A DNA stretch of 64,000 bases from an uncultured Alphaproteobacteria bacterium (GTDB lineage Bacteria > Pseudomonadota > Alphaproteobacteria > CADEGL01), in assembly GCA_902826885.1 (NCBI GenBank), contig CADEGL010000001.1, positions 98,906 to 162,905 of the forward strand, written 5' to 3'. The first letter of the stretch is position 1. Each line of letters begins with the position of its first letter. Positions 53,477 to 62,019 of the stretch are shown here, one piece after another. The notes beneath the pieces are model-generated. The model did not search any database. It had not been told where the DNA came from and worked only from the letters and a program-made list of their open reading frames with translations. The translations under genes were made by a program, and so were the position numbers.

Positions 53477-55221
53477 GCGTCACCTCCGCACCCTCTCAAC
53501 CCGCGTTTCGCGCCGCCCACGCGCCTTGGATTGCAGGCGCAGCGCTGCTCGCGCTCTACGCGGCGTTCATGGGCGACCTCTATGGGTTGCGGCTTCTGAC
53601 CCAGGCCGGCGTCTATGCCCTGCTCGTCATTGGCTATCAATTCGTCTTCGGTCACGCCGGCGCGTTCTCGCTCGCACAAGGTGCCTTCTTCGGCCTCGGC
53701 GCATACGTCACTGGCATCCTAGGCACGAAGTTCGGTTGGGGTTTTCTCGCCACCTTCCCCCTCTCGGTCCTCCTACCCGCCGCATTTGCCCTCCTGATCG
53801 CAGCGCCGGTGTTACGCCTCGAGACACATTACTTCGCTCTCGCCACGCTCGGCCTGGCCCAGGTCGCGCTGATCGGCGCCGTGAACTGGGAATCGCTGAC
53901 CGGCGGCGCCAACGGCCTCGTGGGCGTGCCGCGCGTGACGCTGTTCGGCGCGCGCCTCGTCACCGGCTGGCCGCTCCTCCTGTTCGTCTGGAGCTTGGTC
54001 GCGGTCGGCGGCCTCCTGGCCTGGCGTCTGACGCGCGGCATGAAGGGCCTGGCCTATCACACGTTGCGTGAGCGCCCGTTGGCCGCCGCGTCCGTTGGCC
54101 TGGACGGCGGCATGCTGCGAGCCACCGCCTTCGTGCTGAGCGCGGCCTATGGCGGCGCGGCGGGCGCGTTGCACGCGACCACCCTCGGCGTCCTTTCACC
54201 CGAGGTGTTCGATTTCTCGATCATGGTGGCCTGTCTGACCATGGCCGTGGTCGGCGGGCGCGGCCGCATCGCCGGCGCGATCCTAGGCGCGGTGCTGCTG
54301 GTCCATCTGCCGGAATGGCTGCGCGGGCTCGAGCAGTATTACCTGATCGCCTATGGCGCGGCGCTGCTGCTGGTCGTGATCCTGGCGCCGGACGGGCTGG
54401 CGGGCATAGTCGACCGCTTCTGGCGCCGCGGGCGCGGGCGCAGCGAGACCCTGCCCTTCATACCGGCTTCGACCCGCGGAGCGCACGTCGGCGGAGCAGC
54501 GCTTCACGTCGAAAATCTAGCCAAGAGCTTCGGCGGCGTCGCGGCGCTTGACGGCGTCAACTTGCGCGTGGCGCCGGGCGAGATCGTCGGGCTGATCGGT
54601 CCCAACGGCTCGGGCAAAAGCACCCTCGCCAACCTCATCACCGGACTTTATCGCCCCGACCGGGGACGCATCCGCCTCGACACCACGCCGATCGAGACGC
54701 TGCGCCCCCACGAGATCGCACGGCTAGGCGTCAGGCGCACGTTCCAGACCGCCGAACTGATCGCCGGCGCGAGCCTGATCGACAATATCGCGGTCGCCTA
54801 CGCCGCGACGGCGAACCCGTCCCTGCCCCATGCGCGAAGCCGCGCGCTCACCGTGCTGGCAGAGGCTGGCTTGACCAGCCGGGCCTGGGAAGAGGCAGCC
54901 GCGCAGCCGGCCGGTGTGCGCAGGCTGGCCGAGGTCGCGCGCGCCACAGTGCGCGGGCCGCGCCTTCTGGTGCTGGACGAGCCGAGCGCGGGTCTGACCG
55001 AGGACGAGCGTACGACACTGGTCCGTCTTCTGCGCAACCTCGCAAGCAAGGGCGCCGCCGTGCTGGTGATCGATCACAATGTGCCGTTCCTGTCCGGCCT
55101 GGCCAGGCGGCTCGTCTGCCTGGAGGCCGGGCGCGTGATCGCCGAAGGCACACCCGGCGCCGTACTGGCCGACGAAGCCGTGCGCCGCGCCTATCTCGGC
55201 ACGGCGGAGAAAAAGCCGTGA
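53473..55221 (+). CDS. Liv-type ABC permease-ATPase fusion (LivM-LivG)
   Basis: A 582-residue fusion. Residues about 1-315 are a LivM permease (YQFVFGHAGAFSLAQGAFFG, LRERPLAAASVGLDGGMLRA). Residues about 335-582 are a LivG ATPase with Walker A GLIGPNGSGKSTLANLITGL and Walker B RLLVLDEPSAGLTEDER. At the signature position it reads QPAGVRRLAEVARATVRG instead of a clear LSGGQ, though the C-loop may be simply divergent. Start ATG at 53473 overlaps the previous stop; its own stop overlaps the LivF gene as GTGA. Confidence 0.9.
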   Translation: MSVTSAPSQPAFRAAHAPWIAGAALLALYAAFMGDLYGLRLLTQAGVYALLVIGYQFVFGHAGAFSLAQGAFFGLGAYVTGILGTKFGWGFLATFPLSVLLPAAFALLIAAPVLRLETHYFALATLGLAQVALIGAVNWESLTGGANGLVGVPRVTLFGARLVTGWPLLLFVWSLVAVGGLLAWRLTRGMKGLAYHTLRERPLAAASVGLDGGMLRATAFVLSAAYGGAAGALHATTLGVLSPEVFDFSIMVACLTMAVVGGRGRIAGAILGAVLLVHLPEWLRGLEQYYLIAYGAALLLVVILAPDGLAGIVDRFWRRGRGRSETLPFIPASTRGAHVGGAALHVENLAKSFGGVAALDGVNLRVAPGEIVGLIGPNGSGKSTLANLITGLYRPDRGRIRLDTTPIETLRPHEIARLGVRRTFQTAELIAGASLIDNIAVAYAATANPSLPHARSRALTVLAEAGLTSRAWEEAAAQPAGVRRLAEVARATVRGPRLLVLDEPSAGLTEDERTTLVRLLRNLASKGAAVLVIDHNVPFLSGLARRLVCLEAGRVIAEGTPGAVLADEAVRRAYLGTAEKKP

Positions 55222-55925
55222 GCGTGCTGTTGGAACTACGCGGCGTCACCGTCGCCTATGGCGGTGTGCCCGTCGTCGAAGACGTGTCGCTAACACTCGC
55301 CTTCCGCGAGGTGACGGCCCTGCTGGGCGCCAACGGCGCGGGCAAGTCCACCCTGCTCAAAGCCATCATGGGCCTAACTCCACTCGCGCGTGGCGAAATT
55401 CTCCTCCACGGGAAAACACTGGCCGGTATGCCGCCGGAGGAGCGCGCCCGGCGCGGTATCGCCTATGTGCCGGAGGGCCGCCGGATTTTCGGCGGCATGA
55501 CCGTGCAAGAGAATCTCGAGGTGGGCGCCTGGTGCGACGTGGCAACCCGCCGGCGGCGCCTGGAGGAAACCTTCTTCCTGTTTCCGCAACTGGAAGAAAA
55601 ATCTTCCGCGCGCGCTTGGACCTTGTCGGGGGGCCAGCAGCAGATGCTGGCGATCGGCCGTGCGCTGATGCAGGCACCGGCTCTGCTACTGCTCGACGAA
55701 CCGTTTCTCGGCCTGGCGCCTGTGCTGATACGCGACGTCGCCCACCAGATTCGCGCGGCCGCGATCGGCGGCCCCGGCATCCTGGTCGCCGAGCAGGCGT
55801 TCGATGCGGCGGCGGCGCTGGCGCCGCGCGGTTACGCGATGCGGCTAGGACGCGTGACAACGCAGGGAACGTTGGCCGAGTTGCGCGATTCGGGGATGCT
55901 GGCCGAAAGTCTGCTGCCGCGCTGA
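55218..55925 (+). CDS. Liv-type ABC transporter ATPase (LivF-like)
   Basis: A 235-residue ATPase with Walker A LLGANGAGKSTLLKAIMGLT, the signature LSGGQQQMLAIGRALMQAP, Walker B LLLLDEPFLGLAP and the LivF-typical VPEGRRIFGGMTVQENLEVG. It starts at GTG 55218. It completes the importer: binding protein, LivH, LivM-LivG, LivF. It converges with the small secreted protein gene. The signature is canonical, unlike the LivG half of the preceding fusion. Confidence 0.93.
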   Translation: MSVLLELRGVTVAYGGVPVVEDVSLTLAFREVTALLGANGAGKSTLLKAIMGLTPLARGEILLHGKTLAGMPPEERARRGIAYVPEGRRIFGGMTVQENLEVGAWCDVATRRRRLEETFFLFPQLEEKSSARAWTLSGGQQQMLAIGRALMQAPALLLLDEPFLGLAPVLIRDVAHQIRAAAIGGPGILVAEQAFDAAAALAPRGYAMRLGRVTTQGTLAELRDSGMLAESLLPR

Positions 55926-55929
55926 GCGT

Positions 55930-56274
55930 CTATTTGCACTGTTCGCGTGCGACGAAGGAACCGCCCGTGCCAGTCTCCGGCCAGATCGTGACCGTGGAAC
56001 CCTTGAATTTGACGATCTTGTCATAGCCGCACGCCAGTTCGCGCGCCAGCTTGCGCACATTGTCCGGCGACCTGTAGCCCTCGGGCTTCAGCGCGACCCA
56101 CACCACGCCGGGCTCCTGCACCGACATTTCGGCGACCAACGGCTTCTCCGCCGCCCAATCGAGAAAAGCGTCTTCCCTGTCGACATTCTGAGGCTTGGCA
56201 GGTGCCGCCCAGGCGCCCGCCACGGAGAGTATCAGGGCGGCAGAGGCCGCGATCATGCGTGTTCGGATCATCAT
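55930..56274 (-). CDS. Small secreted protein of unknown function
   Basis: A 114-residue protein with a cleavable signal peptide (IAASAALILSVAGAWA before APAKPQ). The mature part is short, with SVQEPGVVWVALKPEGYRSP and two late cysteines (ELACGY, REQCK) that could form a disulphide. I do not recognise the family. ATGs at 56274, 56271 and 56256 are all possible starts. It is divergent from pyrE and converges with the LivF gene. Confidence 0.6.
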   Translation of the reverse strand: MMIRTRMIAASAALILSVAGAWAAPAKPQNVDREDAFLDWAAEKPLVAEMSVQEPGVVWVALKPEGYRSPDNVRKLARELACGYDKIVKFKGSTVTIWPETGTGGSFVAREQCK

Positions 56275-56363
56275 CGCGTCATTCTAGCCGAGCGGGTTCC
56301 AGAATCCGATTGCCACCGGGCGGAGATGCGCCGTAAACAGCCACGAACCAAGGAGGGTCGGGC

Positions 56364-57047
56364 ATGGCCGCAGGCACGGACAAGAAAGAAGCGGCGCGCA
56401 TCACCGCGCGCGCCTTGCTGGATATCAAGGCGGTCAACTTCCGTCCCGACGAGCCCTATATTTTCACTTCGGGCCGCGTCAGCCCCGTCTACATCGACTG
56501 CCGCAAAATCATCGCCTTCCCCAAGCAACGGACTGAGATTGTGACGCTGATGTCGGACCTGATCCGGCGCGACATCGGCGTGGACGGCATCGACGCCGTC
56601 GCGGGCGGCGAGACGGCGGGCATCCCCTACGGCGCGTGGATGGCCGACCGGCTGAACCTGCCCATGCTTTACGTCCGCAAGCAGCCCAAGGGCTTCGGCC
56701 GTATGGCGCAAATCGAGGGCGACATGCCGCCGGGCTGGACCGTGCCGCTGGTCGAGGACCTGGCCACCGATGGCGGCAGCAAGCATGTCTTCATCAAGGC
56801 GCTGCGCGACGCGGGCGCGGTGGTGAAGGACGTCGTCGTCGTGTTCCATTACGGCATCTTCCCGAAGAGCGTGGAAAGCCTGAAGGAGATCGGCGTGCGC
56901 CTGCACGGGCTCGCCACGTGGCACGACGTGTTGGCGGAAGCGCGGCGCGGCAACGACTTCCCCACCGCGAACCTGGACCAGATCGAGAAGTTCCTGGCCG
57001 ACCCCGACGGCTGGGCCGCCGCGAACGCGCACAAGGCAAAGAAATAG
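56364..57047 (+). CDS. pyrE: Orotate phosphoribosyltransferase
   Basis: A 227-residue enzyme joining orotate to PRPP in pyrimidine synthesis. It has FTSGRVSPVYIDCRKIIAFP, AVAGGETAGIPYGAWMADRL, MLYVRKQPKGFGR and the PRPP-binding WTVPLVEDLATDGGSKHVFI (acidic pair then TDGGSK). An AAGGAGGG site precedes the ATG. It is monocistronic or at the head of its own unit, followed by the cobalamin riboswitch region. Confidence 0.95.
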   Translation: MAAGTDKKEAARITARALLDIKAVNFRPDEPYIFTSGRVSPVYIDCRKIIAFPKQRTEIVTLMSDLIRRDIGVDGIDAVAGGETAGIPYGAWMADRLNLPMLYVRKQPKGFGRMAQIEGDMPPGWTVPLVEDLATDGGSKHVFIKALRDAGAVVKDVVVVFHYGIFPKSVESLKEIGVRLHGLATWHDVLAEARRGNDFPTANLDQIEKFLADPDGWAAANAHKAKK

Positions 57048-57078
57048 CGCGTCTTCCGGATTTCCGAACCCTGGGCCC

Positions 57079-57107
57079 TTGACCAGCCCGGCGTGATCGG
57101 AAATTCT
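57079..57107 (+). promoter_or_regulatory. Candidate promoter before the cobalamin riboswitch
   Basis: TTGACC at 57079-57084 is followed after 17 bases by AATTCT at 57102-57107, which would start RNA near 57114 at the riboswitch edge. Not verified. Confidence 0.4.
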
Positions 57108-57111
57108 TCCT

Positions 57112-57297
57112 TCCGTGTTGGTTCCCCGACGTAAGGCCGGGGAGGAAAGAGGGAACACGGTCGGCCGCTTCCGCGGCCTAATCCGTGGCTGCCCCCGCAA
57201 CTGTCAGCGGCGAGCCTTGGTCCGCATGGCCACTGGGAAACCGGGAAGGCCGGACCGCCACAGGCACTGACCCGCGAGCCAGGAGACCTGCCAGCGC
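57112..57297 (+). promoter_or_regulatory. Cobalamin riboswitch
   Basis: The leader shows the cobalamin riboswitch blocks in order: TTGGTTCC, GGGAACACGGT near 57151-57161, AATCCGTGGCTGCCCCCGCA (57180-57199) with ACTGT, CCACTGGGAAACCGGGAAGG (57230-57249), and the B12 box GAGCCAGGAGACCTGCC at about 57276-57292. Pairings and spacing look intact. It should repress the downstream receptor and salvage genes when adenosylcobalamin is plentiful. Confidence 0.95.
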
Positions 57298-57554
57298 AGT
57301 CACCCAACCGATGGGCGGGGAGTCCATACGGAGCGGTTCTTTCGCAGCGGTGACGTTTGTTTCCGATGCGGGGGCCGTTGGGGGTGTTTCCTTCCACGTC
57401 ATTCCGGGACCTTGATCGACGAGCGGCCTTTCTCGCGGCCGCGATGACGATCGCACGCACGCCGCGCAAGCGGCCGCGCGTGACCCTACGTCCTTCGCCT
57501 CGGGTCAACCCCGCTTGGCGTCCTCCGCGGACGCCCGAGACGAAGGAGCACGTC
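57298..57554. other. Long leader between cobalamin riboswitch and receptor gene
   Basis: 257 bases between the B12 box and the receptor ATG. An open frame from 57357 runs in frame into the receptor but shows no family similarity, so I treat it as leader. The ribosome-binding site GAAGGAG is at 57542-57548. No clear terminator hairpin was identified, so the control mechanism is not resolved. Confidence 0.45.
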
Positions 57555-59624
57555 ATGCCTTGGAACTTCCACCTTAAGCGGTTGGGGCGAACCACCGCGC
57601 TGACCACGTTTGCCGCCGCCCTTTCCACCTCCGCCCTGGCCCAGCAGATCGCGCCGCAGCAGGAATTGCAGGAGGTCAACGTCACCGCGACGCGCCTGGG
57701 CACTGGCATCGCGGGCACCTCGACCACCGTCCTGACAGAAGAGGACATCAAGCGCTCACCCGACATGACCTTGCAGGACCTTCTGTCCCGCCAGGCCGGT
57801 ATCCAGGTGCAAAACCTATTCGGCGGCACGGACGGCGCGCGCGACACGATCGACATGCGCGGCTTCGGCGCCTCGGCCGTCTCCAACACGCTGGTCCTGA
57901 TCAACGGACGCCGCTTGAACGATGTGGACATGGCGGGTGTCGACTTCACCGCCATCCCAAAAGACAGCATCGAGCGTATCGAAATCGTGCGCGGCAACGC
58001 GGGCGTGGTCTTGTACGGCGATGGCGCGATGGGCGGCGTCATCAACATCATCACCAAGACCGGTGTCGCGGTGCCCAATGCCTACCGCGCCGACCTATCC
58101 TATGGTTCGTTCGACTACACCCAAGCCAACATCGCGGCGAACCAGTCGTTCGACAATCTGGCCCTCGCGCTCTACGGCACGCTGATCAACTCCAACGCCT
58201 ATCGCGAGAACAACCGGTTCCAGGAACGCAACATCCAGGGCGACGCGCGCTACCAACTCGAAGGCGGCGAGTTGTACCTCACGGTCTCGGCAGATACGCA
58301 ACGGCTGGGCCTGCCCGGCGGACGCCTGGTCACTCTGACCACCAGCGAGGTCGCCACCGATCCGACCGGCACATCGACGCCCTACGACTACGCCAACAAG
58401 CAAGGACTCAACCTCACCCTGGGCGGCACGCACAAGATTTCGGAAGGCGTGCAGGTGATTCTCGACGCCGGCGTCCGCAACAAGGACCAGCAATCAGGGA
58501 TCTTCAGCTCCTTTGGCCCCGCCTTCGATAGCTACAACAACACCACGCTGACGACCTCGTCCTTCACGCCGCGCCTGGATGCACAGCATCAGTTGCTGGA
58601 GATGCCGGGCAAACTTCTGACCGGCGTCGACACGTACGGCTCGCTTTACGATTCAGATCGCGCGCTCCATCAAGGCGACGCACCGATTCACCACTACGAC
58701 CTGACGCAGATCACCGTTGGTCCCTACTTCCAGGAGACGGTGACAGCCTTCGGCAATACCGATATCGCGCTGGGCGCGCGCACGGAGACGGCCTGGGTCT
58801 CCGCGTCCGACACCTACGACGCCAGCGCGCCAGGCGGCGCCTTCGGCGTGCAGGGCGTACCCTACAACAACACGCAGACGGATTGGGGCGCCCACCTGGG
58901 CGCCAGCCACAACTTGACCGACGTCTGGACCCTGTTCGGCCGCATGGGACGCAGCTTCCGCCTGCCCAACGTGGACGAGCGAGTCGGCTCGGTGCCGTTC
59001 GGAGTGCCGCCAAACTTCGCGCTGCAGACGCAAACCTCGCGCGACGTCGAAGGCGGCTTTCGTATCAACTGGCGCGGCCTCGAATGGCAGACCAGCGCCT
59101 ATGCGATGAGCCTCAACAACGAAATCTTCTTCAGCCCCGCCACCTTCACCAACACCAACCTGGACCCCACCCGCCGAGTCGGTGTCGAGAACGGCGTGAC
59201 GTACCACATCTCGGATCCAGTACTGCTGAAAGGCTCGTTGACTTATATCGACGCGACGTTCCGCAGCGGTGAGTTCGAGGGCAACGAGATTCCGCTGGTG
59301 TCGCGCTGGTCGGGCAATGCGGGCATCTCGTGGAACGTCTTCCAGAAGTACATCATGCTGGATGCCGACCTGCGCTATATCGGCAAGCGGCGCTTCGATA
59401 ACGACGCAGCCAACTTCCAGCCGATGATGCCCGCGGTCACGCTGGTCGATCTGAAGGTGAGCGGCCAAATCGACCGCTTCAATTGGGCGCTGACCGTCCA
59501 GAACTTGCTGAATAAAGAGAACTACTTCGACTATGGTATTGCCAGTACGGCGACCTACGGGACCTACAATGCCTATCCCATGCCGGGGCGTAACTTCACC
59601 GGCAAGATCGGAATCAAGTTCTAG
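57555..59624 (+). CDS. TonB-dependent corrinoid receptor (BtuB-like)
   Basis: A 689-residue outer-membrane receptor with signal peptide (TFAAALSTSALA), a TonB-box-like LQEVNVTATRL, a plug domain (DMTLQDLLSRQAGIQVQNLF, NTLVLINGRRLNDVDMAGVD, RIEIVRGNAGVVLYGDGAMG, GVINIITKTG) and a barrel ending GRNFTGKIGIKF with terminal Phe. The riboswitch upstream and CbiZ downstream indicate cobalamin or cobinamide uptake. The ATG at 57555 has a GAAGGAG site; an upstream in-frame opening is unlikely. Confidence 0.9.
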   Translation: MPWNFHLKRLGRTTALTTFAAALSTSALAQQIAPQQELQEVNVTATRLGTGIAGTSTTVLTEEDIKRSPDMTLQDLLSRQAGIQVQNLFGGTDGARDTIDMRGFGASAVSNTLVLINGRRLNDVDMAGVDFTAIPKDSIERIEIVRGNAGVVLYGDGAMGGVINIITKTGVAVPNAYRADLSYGSFDYTQANIAANQSFDNLALALYGTLINSNAYRENNRFQERNIQGDARYQLEGGELYLTVSADTQRLGLPGGRLVTLTTSEVATDPTGTSTPYDYANKQGLNLTLGGTHKISEGVQVILDAGVRNKDQQSGIFSSFGPAFDSYNNTTLTTSSFTPRLDAQHQLLEMPGKLLTGVDTYGSLYDSDRALHQGDAPIHHYDLTQITVGPYFQETVTAFGNTDIALGARTETAWVSASDTYDASAPGGAFGVQGVPYNNTQTDWGAHLGASHNLTDVWTLFGRMGRSFRLPNVDERVGSVPFGVPPNFALQTQTSRDVEGGFRINWRGLEWQTSAYAMSLNNEIFFSPATFTNTNLDPTRRVGVENGVTYHISDPVLLKGSLTYIDATFRSGEFEGNEIPLVSRWSGNAGISWNVFQKYIMLDADLRYIGKRRFDNDAANFQPMMPAVTLVDLKVSGQIDRFNWALTVQNLLNKENYFDYGIASTATYGTYNAYPMPGRNFTGKIGIKF

Positions 59625-59657
59625 GAACCGGCAAACGAGCAGGACAAGGAGACTGAA

Positions 59658-60236
59658 ATGACCCCTCTCAAGCTCTTCGGCGTCGGCGACCGCGCCGAGA
59701 CGGCGCAAAGCCGCGCCGTGAAGGCGGCCTGGATCGGCCTGCTGATCGTGCCGAGCGTCGTCGCGACCGGCGCCTTGGCGTGCGTCGCGCCCTTCGCGGC
59801 CGTGGCCGCATTGGCCGGCCTGACCCTGCCACGCCGCGAGGCCCTAGCCACCGTGCTGGCTCTCTGGATCGGCAACCAAGCCGTCGGCTTCCTGACCCTC
59901 GACTATCCGACGGACGTCTACACCTTGGGCTGGGGTCTGGCTCTGGGCATCGCCGCGTTGCTGGCCGCGTTGGCCGCCGGGCGCGTCCGCGCCCGCCGCG
60001 ACGTCGCAGGCCTCGCCATCGGCTTCGCGGCGGCCTTGATAGTCAACCAGCTGGCCCAGTGGGCGGCCTCGGCCTTCCTAGGCGCGGGCGCCGGTTTCAC
60101 GCCGGAGGTCATCGCCTATGTCGCCGTCATCAACGCGGTGTGGTTCGTCGCCTTGGCGGCAGGCCATCTCGTGCTGGTCGCCCTGGCGGAGCGCCGCGCG
60201 CGCGCCGCACTGGCGTCCCGCAAAGCAGCGGCCTGA
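59658..60236 (+). CDS. Membrane protein of unknown function in corrinoid operon
   Basis: A 192-residue protein with about six hydrophobic segments: AAWIGLLIVPSVVATGALAC, ALATVLALWIGNQAVGFLTL, LGWGLALGIAALLAALAAG and others. An AAGGAG site precedes the ATG. It lies between the riboswitch-controlled receptor gene and cbiZ, so it is probably involved in corrinoid transport across the inner membrane or in salvage. No BtuC/BtuD or BtuF gene is in the window, so it could be an uncharacterised inner-membrane transporter component. I could not place it in a known family. Confidence 0.65.
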   Translation: MTPLKLFGVGDRAETAQSRAVKAAWIGLLIVPSVVATGALACVAPFAAVAALAGLTLPRREALATVLALWIGNQAVGFLTLDYPTDVYTLGWGLALGIAALLAALAAGRVRARRDVAGLAIGFAAALIVNQLAQWAASAFLGAGAGFTPEVIAYVAVINAVWFVALAAGHLVLVALAERRARAALASRKAAA

Positions 60237-60244
60237 CGGATTGC

Positions 60245-60946
60245 ATGGACCGCCGCGCGGATTCCGGTCCGCGCGGCGGCGCGTTCCGCATGCAGCCGGA
60301 GCTTCGGCCGCCCTGGCTTCTCCTCGACTTCGGTAAAGACCACCGTCTTATTGGCTGGCCCGTCGTCGGCCCGGCAATGGGGCGCGCGCGCCGCGTGGCG
60401 TGGTTGCAGGTGCGCAATGCCGACCTGCCGCCCGACCGTGATCCCTCCGCCTATTTCGCCGAGCGCGCCGCGGCGGCCGGTATTTCGTTCGACGCAGGTT
60501 TGATGACGGCCGCCGACCTCGCCGGTTTTGCGGCCGCGCATCGCGCCGGCGTCTCCGTGATCGCCACAAGCGGCCTGGGCAACGCGGAAAGCGCGGTGCC
60601 GCCCATGGCCGTACCGGCTCCGATCAAGGCCGCGCGCGTCGGCACGATCAATGTCGTGGCTGTGATCGATCAACCACTCACCCTTGCCGCCCAGATCGAA
60701 GCCCTGTCCATCGTGGCGGAGGCCCGCACGGCTGCGGTCATGGGCTTCGGCCTGACCATGCCGGACGGCGCGCGCCCCGTCACCGGCACCGGCACGGATT
60801 GCATTCTGGTGGCGGCAATGGACGGCGAGGGCAGCCTGGCCCATTGCGGCCTCCACACGCCCATCGGCCGCGCGCTGGCCGAAACCGCTTACGAATCCGT
60901 CCGAGAGACTTGTGCATCATGTTTGCGCGCGCCTTCGCTCCGCTGA
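60245..60946 (+). CDS. cbiZ: Adenosylcobinamide amidohydrolase
   Basis: A 233-residue enzyme that cleaves the aminopropanol side chain of adenosylcobinamide (and of some corrinoids) to adenosylcobyric acid, allowing salvage and remodelling. It has ATSGLGNAESAVPPMAVPAP, ARVGTINVVAVIDQPLTLAA, EARTAAVMGFGLTMPDG and the family hallmark GTGTDCILVAAMDGEG. The ATG at 60245 lies 8 bases after the preceding gene; an ATG at 60290 is an alternative. It overlaps tonB by 28 bases. Confidence 0.88.
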   Translation: MDRRADSGPRGGAFRMQPELRPPWLLLDFGKDHRLIGWPVVGPAMGRARRVAWLQVRNADLPPDRDPSAYFAERAAAAGISFDAGLMTAADLAGFAAAHRAGVSVIATSGLGNAESAVPPMAVPAPIKAARVGTINVVAVIDQPLTLAAQIEALSIVAEARTAAVMGFGLTMPDGARPVTGTGTDCILVAAMDGEGSLAHCGLHTPIGRALAETAYESVRETCASCLRAPSLR

Positions 60947-61737
60947 CCGGCGCCGAAGGGCGCGAACGGCGGCTGGCGCTGGCCGCGTCGCTGGCGTTTC
61001 ATGCCGTCGTCATTGGCGCACTGATCTGGCTGTTCGTGCCATCGGGCGACGCGCCCGAGGCCACCGTCACCATTGAGGTCACTATCGTAGGTTCGGACGG
61101 CGCCGAGCAGCCAGCCGACACCGGCGCCACCCAGACGCCGCCCACGGCCCCGGGCACGGCCCGCGCGAACAAGCCGCCTCCGCCGGCCGCACAAGAGAGC
61201 CAGCCGCAGACAATGCCGTCTGCTCCCGTGGCTTTGCCTCCAGCGCCGTCGCAGAGCGATGCCGTCACGCTGCCCCCGCCCCTAACGCCCGCGCCGCAGT
61301 CCGCGCCCGCATCCGCCGCCGCGCCGGCCGCAAGCAGCGCCGCGCCGCCCTCGCCTTCTAGCAGCTCGGGCCAATCCGGCGGCATGTCGGGTACGGCCGC
61401 CATCGGCGCGAACGCCGCCGCATCGTCAGGGCAGCAGGGTACGGGCGAAGGAGACCGTCCGCCGCGCTACAGGCTGGGTTCCGGCTCCACGCCTTACCCG
61501 CCCTACCCCATGATCGCGCGCCGGAACGGCTATCAGGGACGCGTGGTCGTGCGCCTCGCCGTCGCCGCGGACGGGCGCGCAACGGGCGCGGAAGTTTTGG
61601 AAAGCAGCGGTTATGACGTGCTGGACCGGTCCGCCGTCGACACGCTCAAGGACTGGAAGCTGGAACCCGCCCTGACCGGTGGTAAACCAGTACCGGGCAG
61701 CGTGAACGTGCCGGTTCGCTTCCGCCTGAGCGGCTAA
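60919..61737 (+). CDS. TonB energy-transducing protein
   Basis: A 272-residue TonB with one N-terminal membrane segment (LAASLAFHAVVIGALIWLFV), a long Pro/Ala/Ser-rich linker (about 60-180) spanning the periplasm, and a C-terminal TonB domain with YPPYPMIARRNGYQGRVVVR and SSGYDVLDRSAVDTLKDWKL. It overlaps cbiZ by 28 bases, so it is a dedicated TonB for the corrinoid receptor two genes upstream. No exbB or exbD is nearby. It converges with and touches the DUF427 gene. Confidence 0.88.
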   Translation: MFARAFAPLTGAEGRERRLALAASLAFHAVVIGALIWLFVPSGDAPEATVTIEVTIVGSDGAEQPADTGATQTPPTAPGTARANKPPPPAAQESQPQTMPSAPVALPPAPSQSDAVTLPPPLTPAPQSAPASAAAPAASSAAPPSPSSSSGQSGGMSGTAAIGANAAASSGQQGTGEGDRPPRYRLGSGSTPYPPYPMIARRNGYQGRVVVRLAVAADGRATGAEVLESSGYDVLDRSAVDTLKDWKLEPALTGGKPVPGSVNVPVRFRLSG

Positions 61738-62015
61738 TTCACCGTCACGTCTTCCCAGAAGCCAATCCAATGATCGACCGGCTTCATCGATGCTTGCGGC
61801 GCTTCGTAAGACCAGGCGGCACGCGCGCTCGTCGCGGTGCCGTCGGTCACGTCGTAGAACTGAACTCCGTGCGGGCATTCCCGATCGTCGTCAGTCCTGG
61901 GCGTAGCCCGCAGCATGTCCATCCGCACGGCAGCGCGCGGGAAGTAGCGATAGCCATCGACCTCGAGCGTCTGCTCGCTGTCCGCCACCACCCGCCCGCG
62001 CCATACGGCCTTCAT
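61734..62015 (-). CDS. DUF427 family protein
   Basis: A 93-residue protein matching the DUF427 pattern: MKAVWRGRVVADSEQTLEVD, GYRYFPRAAVRMDML, and DHWIGFWEDVTVN at the C-terminus. Its function is unknown to me. It lies 4 bases after the DUF1428 gene on the same strand, so the two are co-transcribed. Confidence 0.8.
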   Translation of the reverse strand: MKAVWRGRVVADSEQTLEVDGYRYFPRAAVRMDMLRATPRTDDDRECPHGVQFYDVTDGTATSARAAWSYEAPQASMKPVDHWIGFWEDVTVN

Positions 62016-62019
62016 GGCG

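Noticed and set aside
57357..57554. A 66-codon N-terminal extension of the TonB-dependent receptor
   Set aside because: It would put the signal peptide far from the N-terminus and has no family similarity.
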